NCBI GenBank assembly: GCA_018241745.1
Contig: JAFEDG010000141.1
Location: forward strand, 92,850 to 156,849
Source: Pseudomonadota bacterium
Lineage (GTDB): Bacteria > Pseudomonadota > Gammaproteobacteria > Burkholderiales > Casimicrobiaceae
Length of the DNA: 64,000 nt
Direction of reading: 5' to 3'
The notes below the pieces were generated by a model. The model was not told where the DNA came from, made no database searches, and saw only the letters and a list, made by a program, of their open reading frames with translations. The stretch's first letter is position 1. Each line of letters starts with the position of its first letter. This document shows positions 49,969 through 57,724 of the stretch, in pieces. The translations under genes were made by a program, and so were the position numbers.

Positions 49969-51003
49969 ATGCACGGATCCGCCTTGCGCGTGCTGCTCGT
50001 CACCGACGCCTGGTCGCCGCAGGTGAACGGTGTCGTGACGACGCTTGTCGCGACCGTTCGCGAACTGCGCGCGCTGGGCCACGTCGTCGACGTGATCAGC
50101 CCGGACCGGTTCCGCACCTTGCCCTGCCCCACGTATCCTGACATCCGGCTCGCGATCGGCGCCGGCCGTGCCGTCGCCCGTATGATCGACGCGTTCGCGC
50201 CGGATGCGATCCACGTCGCGACCGAAGGTCCGCTGGGCCTTGCCGCGCGCGCGCATTGCGTGCGCAGCGGCTACGCGTTCACGACCGCGTTCCACACGCA
50301 GTTCCCGGAGTACGTGCACGCCCGTTGCCGGCTGCCGCTCGCCGCCGGCTACCGCGCGCTGCGCTGGTTCCACGGCGCGGCCGCCGCCGTCATGGTGGCC
50401 ACGCCGTCGGTCGGGGAGCGCCTCGCCGCGCACGGGATCACGCACACGGTGCACTGGTCGCGCGGCGTCGACGCGTCGCTGTTCAGGCCTGCCTTGCGCG
50501 AGGACATCGCCCGCCGCCCGGTCTTCCTGTACACGGGACGGCTCGCTGTCGAGAAGAACGTTGCCGCGTTCCTCGCGCTCGACCTGCCCGGGACGCGCTG
50601 GGTCGTCGGCGACGGTCCCGCGCGCCGCGCGCTGGAGGCGCGCTTCCCCGACGCCGTGTTCCACGGCGCCCACGCCGGCGCCGCGCTCGCGCGCTTCTAC
50701 CAGCAGGCCGACGCGTTCGTGTTCCCCAGCCGTACCGACACGTTCGGCCTCGTGCTGATCGAGGCGATGGCGTGTGGCACGCCCGTCGCGGCCTACCCGG
50801 TCCAGGGGCCGCGCGACGTCGTCCGCGACCCGGCGGCGGGCGTGCTCGACGAGGACCTGCAGCGCGCGGCACTGCACGCGATCGGACTCGACCGCGGTGC
50901 GGTCGCGCGCTACGGCGCGACCTATACGTGGCCGGCGGCCACGCGCCAGTTCATCGGCAACCTGCACCCTGCGACACCCGCGTCAGCATTGCAGGTCGCC
51001 TGA
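49969..51003 (+). CDS. GT4 glycosyltransferase, Agt/SqdX-like, copy A
   Basis: A 344-residue glycosyltransferase with a GT-B fold. The N-terminus VLLVTDAWSPQVNGVVTTL, FHTQFPEYVHARCRLPL, the acceptor-side RGVDASLF, the donor-side GRLAVEKN and the C-terminal GPARRALEARF and SRTDTFGLVLIEAMACGTPVAAYP are shared with lipid glycosyltransferases such as SqdX and Agt and with GDP-mannose mannosyltransferases. It probably adds a sugar to diacylglycerol or another lipid at the cytoplasmic face of the membrane. The first ATG (49906) would lie in the Pho-box-like element; 49969 starts at MHGSALRV. Paralogue of 55279. It overlaps the convergent psd by 21 bases. Confidence 0.88.
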   Translation: MHGSALRVLLVTDAWSPQVNGVVTTLVATVRELRALGHVVDVISPDRFRTLPCPTYPDIRLAIGAGRAVARMIDAFAPDAIHVATEGPLGLAARAHCVRSGYAFTTAFHTQFPEYVHARCRLPLAAGYRALRWFHGAAAAVMVATPSVGERLAAHGITHTVHWSRGVDASLFRPALREDIARRPVFLYTGRLAVEKNVAAFLALDLPGTRWVVGDGPARRALEARFPDAVFHGAHAGAALARFYQQADAFVFPSRTDTFGLVLIEAMACGTPVAAYPVQGPRDVVRDPAAGVLDEDLQRAALHAIGLDRGAVARYGATYTWPAATRQFIGNLHPATPASALQVA

Positions 51004-51900
51004 GCGCCGCGCGGGCGCCTGGCGCGCGCGACGGAACAGCGCGCGTCCCATGCGCATCACCGCGCCGCACTGCACGTCCTCGTGCAGCACGAACCCCTGT
51101 GGCACCAGCACGATGATCGTCGAGCCATGCTCGAACCACCCCATCTCGTCGCCACGCGCGAACGCGCCTGCGCAGTCGAAGCGATGGACACCGCCCGCGC
51201 GCACGCGGCCCGGCACGTCGAGGAAGCGGAAGCGGATGCTCGCGACGAGGATCGCCGCCACCGGCACGAGCACCAGCGGCGGCGCGTCCTGTGCCCACGC
51301 GTAGCGGACCACCGCGCGCTCGTTGCGGCAGTAGAGCCGCGGCACGCGCGCGAGTGCCGGCGGGTTCACGTTCCACGCATCGCCCGCGAAGTAGTCGACC
51401 CGCGTGACGCGGCCGTCGCAGGGGGCGTGGAAGCGGTGGTACATCGACGACTTGAGACGCAATGTGGCGTACGCGCCGCCGTCAAGCGCGGCCGCCAGCG
51501 GCGTATCGCCGAGGAGTTCCGCGAGCGCGTAGCGTGACCCCTTCGCCTGCAGCAACGTGTCGCCGTCGAGCGTGCCGCAGGCGCCGACGAGCGCGTCGCA
51601 GGGACTCGCCAGCACGTCGGGGTCGGCGTCGACCGGCCGCGCGCCGGGTACCAACTCGCGGACAAAGCAATCGTGCAGGCTCGTGAATGAGGACTTCCGG
51701 GCGTCCGCGAGGTCGAGATCCGCGAAGCAGCGCCACAGGCCGATCGACGCCGCGCGCACCAGCGGCTGCTCGATGCGCGCGAGGCGTCCTGCGAGCGTCG
51801 TCAGCGCGCGGCGGGGGATGCGATTCGTCAACGCGAAATTGAGCGAATCGCCGACCGCCTGCCACGCGTTGCGCCACGCGCTGCGAGGCCCCGACGTCAT
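50983..51900 (-). CDS. psd: Phosphatidylserine decarboxylase
   Basis: A 305-residue PSD family protein that converts phosphatidylserine to phosphatidylethanolamine. The self-cleavage motif EHGSTIIVL has its Ser at residue 260 (HGST in place of the usual LGST). The catalytic Asp102 (SPCDALVG) and His158 (YHRFHAP) are in place. The N-terminus has no strong signal, as is usual. It provides the phospholipid that the neighbouring PlcP-type phosphodiesterase could degrade. Divergent from the class III aminotransferase. Confidence 0.92.
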   Translation of the reverse strand: MTSGPRSAWRNAWQAVGDSLNFALTNRIPRRALTTLAGRLARIEQPLVRAASIGLWRCFADLDLADARKSSFTSLHDCFVRELVPGARPVDADPDVLASPCDALVGACGTLDGDTLLQAKGSRYALAELLGDTPLAAALDGGAYATLRLKSSMYHRFHAPCDGRVTRVDYFAGDAWNVNPPALARVPRLYCRNERAVVRYAWAQDAPPLVLVPVAAILVASIRFRFLDVPGRVRAGGVHRFDCAGAFARGDEMGWFEHGSTIIVLVPQGFVLHEDVQCGAVMRMGRALFRRARQAPARRSGDLQC

Positions 51901-51933
51901 CGTGCCCCGCGCGGAACGGCGCGGCCCGCGCGG

Positions 51934-51940
51934 CTGTCAT
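51934..51940 (+). promoter_or_regulatory. Perfect CTGTCAT half-site in the psd/aminotransferase divergent promoter
   Basis: CTGTCAT matches a PhoB half-site exactly, but the expected second half 11 bases on (GCGCAAG) does not. It is recorded because similar motifs recur in the other intergenic regions of this cluster. Confidence 0.25.
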
Positions 51941-51974
51941 CGGCGCGCAAGAATGGGCGCGTACATCGCTCGCC

Positions 51975-53642
51975 ATGGCTTCGCTCACATTCCTCGCCGC
52001 CGCGACGGTGGCCGCGGCCGCCAGCGCCGGCCCACTGCGCGCACGGCTCGCGCTGTCGCGCGCCAAGCAACCTTCGCTCGCGGGGCATGCACGGCTCGCG
52101 CGGCTCGTGGCCCGCTGCGTACCGGCGTACGAGTACGACGACGCGCTGTTCTTCGGCGTCGACGGCGCGCCGGGGCCCGTCACCGATCGCCGGCGCGCCG
52201 CCTTCGCCGCTTTGAGCGCCACGCTGCACGAGCGCCACGGCCGCACGATGCGGCTCACGGCGGAGCTCACGCCCGCCCTCGCCGACCTCGCGTTCACCAG
52301 TGCCTATCGCGTACCGTTTCCGTTCAGCCATCGCGTCCGCGAGGCATTGCCCGCCGCGGTGTTCGCCGACGCCGCCGACGGCGTCACGCTGACCGACCTG
52401 GACGGGCAGGAACTCTACGACGTTGCCGGCTCGTACGGCGTCAACCTGCTCGGTGCCGACCGCTACAAGGCGTTCATCCGCCGTGCTGCCGCACGTGCCG
52501 ACGGCCTGGGCGCCACGCTCGGCTTCTACCATCCGGTCACGCTCGCCAACGTCGACGACCTGTGCCGCATTTCCGGCCTCGACGCGGTGTCGTTCCACAT
52601 GTCCGGCACCGAAGCGGTGATGCAGGCGGTGCGGCTCGCGCGCTATCACACGGGCCGCCGCAAGCTCGTCCGCTTCGCCGGCGCGTATCACGGCTGGTGG
52701 GGCGACGTGCAGCCCGGCATCGGCAACCCGGACCGCGCGCGCGACACGTACACGCTGCGTGACATGGACGCGGCGTCGCTCGCCGTGCTCGCGCGGCGCC
52801 ACGACATCGCGTGCGTGCTGGTCAATCCGCTGCAGGCGCTGCATCCGAATCGCGGCGCGCCGTCCGACTCGGCGCTTGCCGCCGGCGGCCGGCGCGCGGG
52901 CGTCGACCGCGCCGCCTACAGCGCCTGGCTGGCCCAGGTCCGCGACGTCTGCACGCGGCGCGGCATCGTGCTGATCGTCGACGAGGTGTTCACGGGCTTC
53001 CGCCTCGCGCGCGGCGGTGCGCAGGAATACTTTGGCGTGCGCGCGGACATGGTGACGTACGGCAAGACGCTCGGCGGCGGCTTCCCGGTCGGTGTCGTCT
53101 GCGGCCGCGCGGCGCTGATGAAGCGGTACCGCGACGACCGTCCGGCCGACATCTGCTTCGCGCGCGGTACGTTCAATGCACATCCGTACGTGATGGCCGC
53201 GATGCGCGAGTTCCTCGACTGGCATGCCAGCGACGAAGCGGATGCCGCGTACGCGGCGCTGGACGCGACATGGGCCCAACGCGCCGAACAGCTCAACGTG
53301 CGACTTGCCGACGAAGCGCTGCCCGTCCGCGTGTCGGCGCTGTCGACGATCTGGACCGTCGACTATTGCGCGCCCTCCCGCTACCACTGGATGTTCCAGT
53401 ATTACCTGCGCGCCGCGGGCCTCGCGTTGTCGTGGGTCGGCAGCGGGCGCCTCGTGTTCTCGCTCGCGTACGACGACGCGTCGTTCGCCGCGGTGGCCGA
53501 CCGCTTCGTCGCCGCCGCGCGCGCGATGCGCGACGGCGGCTGGTGGTGGCACGCGCCCGGTGCGACGGACCGCGGCGACCGGCGCGCGATCCTGCGCGAG
53601 ATGATCGCCGCGCGTTTCGGCCAGGCCCGCGCGCGGCGCTGA
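51975..53642 (+). CDS. Class III PLP-dependent aminotransferase with N-terminal extension
   Basis: A 555-residue protein. The catalytic core (about residues 125-530) is of the glutamate-1-semialdehyde aminomutase/class III type: FHMSGTEAVMQAVRLAR, the DEVFTGFRLARGG loop and Lys364 in TYGKTLGGGFPVG, which holds PLP. About 115 residues precede the core, starting with a hydrophobic stretch (MASLTFLAAATVAAAASAG) that could be a membrane anchor. It transfers or shifts an amino group; substrate unknown. Position between psd and the PlcP/Agt pair suggests a role in a lipid headgroup or amino-acid-derived lipid, which is inference. Confidence 0.85.
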   Translation: MASLTFLAAATVAAAASAGPLRARLALSRAKQPSLAGHARLARLVARCVPAYEYDDALFFGVDGAPGPVTDRRRAAFAALSATLHERHGRTMRLTAELTPALADLAFTSAYRVPFPFSHRVREALPAAVFADAADGVTLTDLDGQELYDVAGSYGVNLLGADRYKAFIRRAAARADGLGATLGFYHPVTLANVDDLCRISGLDAVSFHMSGTEAVMQAVRLARYHTGRRKLVRFAGAYHGWWGDVQPGIGNPDRARDTYTLRDMDAASLAVLARRHDIACVLVNPLQALHPNRGAPSDSALAAGGRRAGVDRAAYSAWLAQVRDVCTRRGIVLIVDEVFTGFRLARGGAQEYFGVRADMVTYGKTLGGGFPVGVVCGRAALMKRYRDDRPADICFARGTFNAHPYVMAAMREFLDWHASDEADAAYAALDATWAQRAEQLNVRLADEALPVRVSALSTIWTVDYCAPSRYHWMFQYYLRAAGLALSWVGSGRLVFSLAYDDASFAAVADRFVAAARAMRDGGWWWHAPGATDRGDRRAILREMIAARFGQARARR

Positions 53643-53656
53643 ACGCGCGCCGATCG

Positions 53657-54265
53657 TCACGCCTGCGCGTGCGGCGACTCCGGGTCGAACCACTCGCCAC
53701 GCAAGAGGTGCAGCGGCGCCTTGTAGTAGAGGCGGATGTCGTGGAACGGGTCCGTCAGGATCTTCGTGCACCAGACGACGCCGGTGCGGAAGTCCTTGAC
53801 GAATGCGAGCTGCACGGTGCGGAACAGCAGCGCGCCGATGCCGATCGCGAGCCACACGAGCCCCACGCTCTCGACAAAGCCCTTCCAGCCGGGCATCGGC
53901 TCGATCGCGCCGAAGAACGTCGGGTCGAGGTAGACGAGCAGCGGCGACGCCGCCCAGATCGACATCAGCACGACCTTGCGGCGCAGGTTGTAGCCGACCT
54001 TGATGGCCTCCTTGTGCGCGTGCGTGGCCTGGTTCATCACGTCGTAGCCCTTGGGCTCGAAGAAGAAGTGACCGACCTGCCGACTGACCATCGCGCCCAG
54101 CCACGCGAGCAGCGCGGCGGCCGCGGGATGGCTGAACAGCAGCACGTAGGCGACCAGGAACGAGCATGCGCTGATGAGATGCAGCGCCTGATTGACGGTG
54201 CTGTGATGGTAGTAGCGGTGGTCGTCCCACCGCTGGATGCGCAGGTCTTCGAGGAATGCGTGCAT
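53657..54265 (-). CDS. Membrane protein, possibly Mpo1/DUF962-like
   Basis: A 202-residue protein with four hydrophobic segments and several histidines in a pattern (RYYHHSTVNQALHLISA, then RQVGHFFFEPKGYDV) that resembles Mpo1/YGL010w-type membrane dioxygenases, which are involved in fatty-acid alpha-oxidation. I am not sure of that assignment. It may belong to another histidine-rich membrane oxygenase/hydroxylase group. Divergent from PlcP, with a 222-base gap. The lipid-metabolism context is consistent with a lipid-modifying enzyme. Confidence 0.6.
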   Translation of the reverse strand: MHAFLEDLRIQRWDDHRYYHHSTVNQALHLISACSFLVAYVLLFSHPAAAALLAWLGAMVSRQVGHFFFEPKGYDVMNQATHAHKEAIKVGYNLRRKVVLMSIWAASPLLVYLDPTFFGAIEPMPGWKGFVESVGLVWLAIGIGALLFRTVQLAFVKDFRTGVVWCTKILTDPFHDIRLYYKAPLHLLRGEWFDPESPHAQA

Positions 54266-54400
54266 GCGGCCTCCGGGACAGGGGTGCGTCCGTGACGTGC
54301 GCCGCGGCGTCGCGCCCCTGCCGCCCGCGGCTGTCGCGCACTGTGCCGCCGCAACGTTGCGGATTTGCTACGGCGGGCGGCGCGCCGGTGACATCCGTCG

Positions 54401-54418
54401 CTGTCACACGGGCATCAT
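54401..54418 (+). promoter_or_regulatory. Candidate Pho-box-like site upstream of plcP
   Basis: CTGTCAC-ACGG-GCATCAT: the first half-site matches CTGTCAT in six of seven positions, the second in four. It lies 70 bases upstream of the plcP start. It shares CTGTCACACG with the reverse-strand site at 57233. TGTCAC here also forms an inverted repeat with GTGACA at 54388-54393. Confidence 0.5.
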
Positions 54419-54488
54419 CGTCGCGTCGCACCGCTGACGCGCGGCGCCGCCACACTGGCGGCGTGCGCCCCTCTCGACGACGCTTGCG

Positions 54489-55322
54489 ATGACCGCGGAC
54501 GCGAAGCTGCGCTTTCGCACGATCTGGATCTCCGACACCCATCTCGGCACGCCGGGTTGCCAGGCCGGCCGGCTGCTCGAATTCCTGCGCCGTACCGAGT
54601 CGCGCCACCTCTACCTGGTGGGCGACATCATCGACGGCTGGCAACTGCGGCGCCGGTGGTATTGGCACCAGGCGCACAACGACGTCGTGCAGAAGATCCT
54701 GCGCAAGGCGCGGAAAGGGACCGAAGTCGTCTACGTCCCGGGCAACCACGACGAGGCCGCGCGCCACTACCTGGATCTCGCGTTCGGCGGCATCGCGATC
54801 CGCGGCGAGGCGTCCCATACGACGCTGCGCGGACAGCGCCTGCTGATCATCCACGGCGACCTGTTCGACGCGGTCGTCCAATATGCGAAGTGGCTCGCCT
54901 ACGTCGGCGACCAGCTGTACACGCTGACGCTGAAGATCAACCGCCACCTCAACGCGCTGCGCGCCCGGATGGGCCTGCCTTACTGGTCGCTCGCGCAGTT
55001 CCTGAAACATCGCGTCAAGAATGCCGTCAGCTACGTGACGGCGTTCGAGACCGCGCTCGCGGCGGAAGCGCGGTCGCGCGGCTTCGACGGTGTCGTCTGC
55101 GGCCACATCCACAAGGCCGAGATCCGCGACATCGACGGCGTGCTGTATTGCAACGACGGCGATTGGGTGGAGAGCCTGACGGCACTGGTCGAGACCGAGG
55201 ACGGCGAGCTGCGCATCCTCCACTGGCACGACCTCCTGACGTCGACGCAGCCCTACACCGCCGAGGAGGACGACGACGATGCGCATCCTGATCGCGACCG
55301 ACGCCTGGTTGCCGCAGACTAA
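54489..55322 (+). CDS. plcP: PlcP-type metallophosphoesterase (phospholipase C for lipid remodelling)
   Basis: A 277-residue calcineurin-like phosphoesterase. Metal motifs are complete: SDTHLG (Asp16, His18), VGDIIDGW (Asp46), PGNHDE (Asn86, His87), HGDLFD and CGHIH. The pattern with LRRRWYWHQAHNDVVQKILRKARKGT is that of the family often labelled UDP-2,3-diacylglucosamine diphosphatase, but in Sinorhizobium and marine bacteria it is PlcP, which hydrolyses phospholipids to diacylglycerol under phosphate starvation. Overlap by 44 bases with a glycosyltransferase matches the plcP-agt pair. Strong context, but the function is not proven for this protein. Confidence 0.85.
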   Translation: MTADAKLRFRTIWISDTHLGTPGCQAGRLLEFLRRTESRHLYLVGDIIDGWQLRRRWYWHQAHNDVVQKILRKARKGTEVVYVPGNHDEAARHYLDLAFGGIAIRGEASHTTLRGQRLLIIHGDLFDAVVQYAKWLAYVGDQLYTLTLKINRHLNALRARMGLPYWSLAQFLKHRVKNAVSYVTAFETALAAEARSRGFDGVVCGHIHKAEIRDIDGVLYCNDGDWVESLTALVETEDGELRILHWHDLLTSTQPYTAEEDDDDAHPDRDRRLVAAD

Positions 55323-56394
55323 CGGCGTCGTCACCACGCTGCGCAACACGTTGCGCGAGATCGAGCGGCTGGGGCACGAGGCCGTGCTCGTGACGCCCGC
55401 GCAATTCCGCAGCGTCCGCTGCCCGTCGTACCCGGAAATCCGCCTCGCGCTGGCGCCGCGCTGGCACATGCGCGCCCTGATCGAGCGCGCCGCGCCTGAC
55501 GCGGTCCACATCGACACCGAAGGCCCGGTCGGGCTCGCCGCACGGCGCGCGTGCCTCGACACCGGTCGCCGCTTCACGACGGCGTGGCACACACAGTTCC
55601 CGGAATTCGTCCATGCGCGCTGCCGATTGCCGCTCGCGTGGAGCTACGCGGCGTTGCGCCGCTTCCACGCACCGTCTTCGGCGGTGATGGTGGCCACCAG
55701 CGCCGTCGAGCGCACGCTCGCGGCGCGCGGCTTCGGCCGCCTTGCGCGGTGGACGCGCGGCGTCGACGTCGAGCGCTTCACACCGGGACCGCGCGCACCG
55801 CGCGCCGGCCGCGTGCCCATCTTCCTGTACGCGGGCCGCGTCGCGGTCGAGAAGCGGATCGAGGACTTCCTCGCGCTCGACCTGCCGGGTGAACGCTGGG
55901 TCGTCGGCGATGGACCGGCCCGCGCCAGGCTGCAGGCACGCTTCCCCGACGCCCGCTTCTTCGGCATGCAGCACGGGGACGCGCTGGTCGACTTCTACCG
56001 GCGCGCCGACGTGTTCGTGTTTCCCAGCCAGACCGACACGTTCGGCCTCGTGATGCTCGAGGCGCTTGCCTGCGGTACGCCTGTCGCGGCGTTGCCGGTG
56101 ACCGGTCCTGTCGATGTCATCCGCGACGCGCGCGTGGGTGTGCTCGACCACGACTTGCGCGCGGCCGCACTCGCGGCGCTGGCGCTGGATCGCGACGACT
56201 GCCGGCGGTATGCCTGCGCGCGCTCGTGGGTCGAGGCGACGCAGCAGTTCGTCGCGAACCTCGTGCATGCATGGCCGGGTGACCGCAGCCGGCCGCATTT
56301 CGGACCAGAGCTGGATGCCGAGGCCTGGGCCGCCGCACAATGGCTCATGCTGAGCCGGGCGGCACATGCCGGACCTGCCTACAGCCAGCGATAG
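55279..56394 (+). CDS. GT4 glycosyltransferase, Agt-like, copy B
   Basis: A 371-residue GT-B glycosyltransferase very similar in its blocks to 49969: ILIATDAWLPQTNGVVTTL, WHTQFPEFVHARCRLPLAWS, TRGVDVERF, GRVAVEKRIEDFLALDLPG, GPARARLQARF and SQTDTFGLVMLEALACGTPVA. It starts inside plcP, so translation is coupled. In plcP-agt pairs the enzyme glycosylates diacylglycerol released by PlcP to make glycolipids that replace phospholipids. Donor may be UDP-glucose, UDP-glucuronate or GDP-mannose; not determinable. Two paralogues in one cluster may add successive sugars. Confidence 0.88.
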   Translation: MRILIATDAWLPQTNGVVTTLRNTLREIERLGHEAVLVTPAQFRSVRCPSYPEIRLALAPRWHMRALIERAAPDAVHIDTEGPVGLAARRACLDTGRRFTTAWHTQFPEFVHARCRLPLAWSYAALRRFHAPSSAVMVATSAVERTLAARGFGRLARWTRGVDVERFTPGPRAPRAGRVPIFLYAGRVAVEKRIEDFLALDLPGERWVVGDGPARARLQARFPDARFFGMQHGDALVDFYRRADVFVFPSQTDTFGLVMLEALACGTPVAALPVTGPVDVIRDARVGVLDHDLRAAALAALALDRDDCRRYACARSWVEATQQFVANLVHAWPGDRSRPHFGPELDAEAWAAAQWLMLSRAAHAGPAYSQR

Positions 56395-57122
56395 AGCGAG
56401 TAGTAGAGATCGCTCGCGCGGCTCGCGAGCAGCCAGCGACGCGCCGCCTCGACCCACGGCAGGCGGTCCAACCGCCGCGTCGACGCCTGGATCTGCGACG
56501 CGCGCGCGAGCGCGGCATGCTCGACGATGGCAAGCGGCTGCACGACGGCGACCTGCGGCCGCCACGCAGCGATGCGCCCACCGAGCACATGGTCGATCGG
56601 CCATGCGATCGGATCGCGTGCCCCCGCCTGCAGCCGCTGCGCGTAGGCACGGCCGATCACGTAGCCCCACGTGTTGAACACGGCGCCGACGGGCTCGTGC
56701 AGCGCGACGCCGTCGCAACGAACGCGACGCCGCGCCGAGATGTTGCGCGACGACGTGCCCAGGAACACGACGTCGTGCGTCGACCTGTCCACCAGGCGAT
56801 CCACGGTCGTGCCGAAGTCCCGCGCCACGCACAGGTCGTCCTCGATCACCGCCACGTTGCGCACGGCGGGATCGGCGAAGCCCTGGCGCCAGGCGTCGAC
56901 GTGCGACAGCCAGCAACCGAGCTCCGCGTTGCCGAGCCGCCGCCGCTCGAAGCTCATCCGCGGGGCCACGAGGCGCTGCGCCCTGACCAGCGTGGCCTCG
57001 TCCGCGTGGCGCAGGTCGATGCCGACACGGCGCCACGTGACACCGGCGCGGGCGAGCTCGGCGGCCATGTGGCGCCTGCGCGCCACGGCATCATCGAGAT
57101 TGACCAGGAACACGGTTGCCAT
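56379..57122 (-). CDS. GT25-family (LPS-type) glycosyltransferase
   Basis: A 247-residue glycosyltransferase of family 25 (LOS/LPS biosynthesis type). VFLVNLDDAVARRRHM at the N-terminus, GCWLSHVDAWRQ and the metal/nucleotide-binding acidic motif VAVIEDDLCVA are characteristic. It probably adds a sugar such as galactose to a lipid or polysaccharide acceptor. The start at 57122 places the first strand right at the N-terminus. It is convergent with and overlaps the Agt-like gene by 16 bases. Upstream lies another Pho-box-like element. Confidence 0.85.
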   Translation of the reverse strand: MATVFLVNLDDAVARRRHMAAELARAGVTWRRVGIDLRHADEATLVRAQRLVAPRMSFERRRLGNAELGCWLSHVDAWRQGFADPAVRNVAVIEDDLCVARDFGTTVDRLVDRSTHDVVFLGTSSRNISARRRVRCDGVALHEPVGAVFNTWGYVIGRAYAQRLQAGARDPIAWPIDHVLGGRIAAWRPQVAVVQPLAIVEHAALARASQIQASTRRLDRLPWVEAARRWLLASRASDLYYSLYRWL

Positions 57123-57232
57123 TGCGTTCGCGTCGACGGATCCGGCTTGAAAGTGGCGGGCATCCAGGGGATGCCCGCCCAAGGACCGCGATCGACAGAG
57201 GAAAACGACAGGCATCAGCATCGCCGGCCCGC

Positions 57233-57250
57233 GTTGCCGGCGTGTGACAG
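57233..57250 (-). promoter_or_regulatory. Candidate Pho-box-like half-site upstream of GT25
   Basis: On the reverse strand this reads CTGTCAC-ACGC-CGGCAAC; the first ten bases equal those of the plcP site at 54401. The second half-site is poor. It lies about 111 bases upstream of the GT25 start. Confidence 0.3.
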
Positions 57251-57277
57251 TGCCGCGCCGAGGCGCGACGCCGGGGC

Positions 57278-57724
57278 CTACAGGCGGATGAAGGCGGCGA
57301 CGGCGGGGTCGCGGCGCAGCGCGGCGAGCGCCTCCGCGTCCGGCAGCTGCGGCCGGTCACGCGTGGCGTTCACCATGCACAGGAAGCCCAGCGGCGCATC
57401 GTCGTCCGCGCGGAACTGGTGCCAGGTGAGCGGCGCGATCTCGACCAGGTCGAACGGCGCCACCCGCTCGATCCGCGTGCCGACGAGGCAACGGCCGCGT
57501 CCATGTTGCACGACGACCGCGTGCACGTGCTCGTGCCGCTCGAGCGTCGTGTGGCCGCCGGGCGCCATCTCGAAGTAGCGGAGCTGGCAGCCGAGCGCCG
57601 GCGACTCGAACAGCACCTGGCGCGTGACGTCACGGAACGGCGCCGTGCCTTGCTGCTTGTACGCAAGGAGGTCGACGTCCTGCCAGCGCATCCGGTCCGT
57701 CTGCCGGCGGAACGGCCCGGTCAT
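57278..57724 (-). CDS. Cupin protein, candidate methylthioxylulose-5-phosphate methylsulfurylase
   Basis: A 148-residue single cupin. Histidines 64, 66 and 68 (ERHEHVHAV) and His102 (LTWHQF) form the expected metal site. It is overlapped (ATGA) and co-transcribed with the RuBisCO-like protein. In Rhodospirillum rubrum a cupin in the same neighbourhood as a RuBisCO-like protein turns 1-methylthio-D-xylulose 5-phosphate, using glutathione, into DXP, the entry to the isoprenoid pathway. The gene pairing and mtnA within 5 kb make that role the best guess here. The cupin fold alone has many functions, so the assignment depends on context. Confidence 0.8.
   Translation of the reverse strand: MTGPFRRQTDRMRWQDVDLLAYKQQGTAPFRDVTRQVLFESPALGCQLRYFEMAPGGHTTLERHEHVHAVVVQHGRGRCLVGTRIERVAPFDLVEIAPLTWHQFRADDDAPLGFLCMVNATRDRPQLPDAEALAALRRDPAVAAFIRL

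Noticed and set aside
54388..54407. GTGACA-N8-TGTCAC inverted repeat as a separate operator
   Set aside because: It overlaps the Pho-box-like element and cannot be distinguished from it; recorded there only.
51897..55592. A 1231-residue reverse-strand open frame
   Set aside because: Antisense to the aminotransferase, plcP and glycosyltransferase genes, which have intact family motifs. The reverse translation has none.
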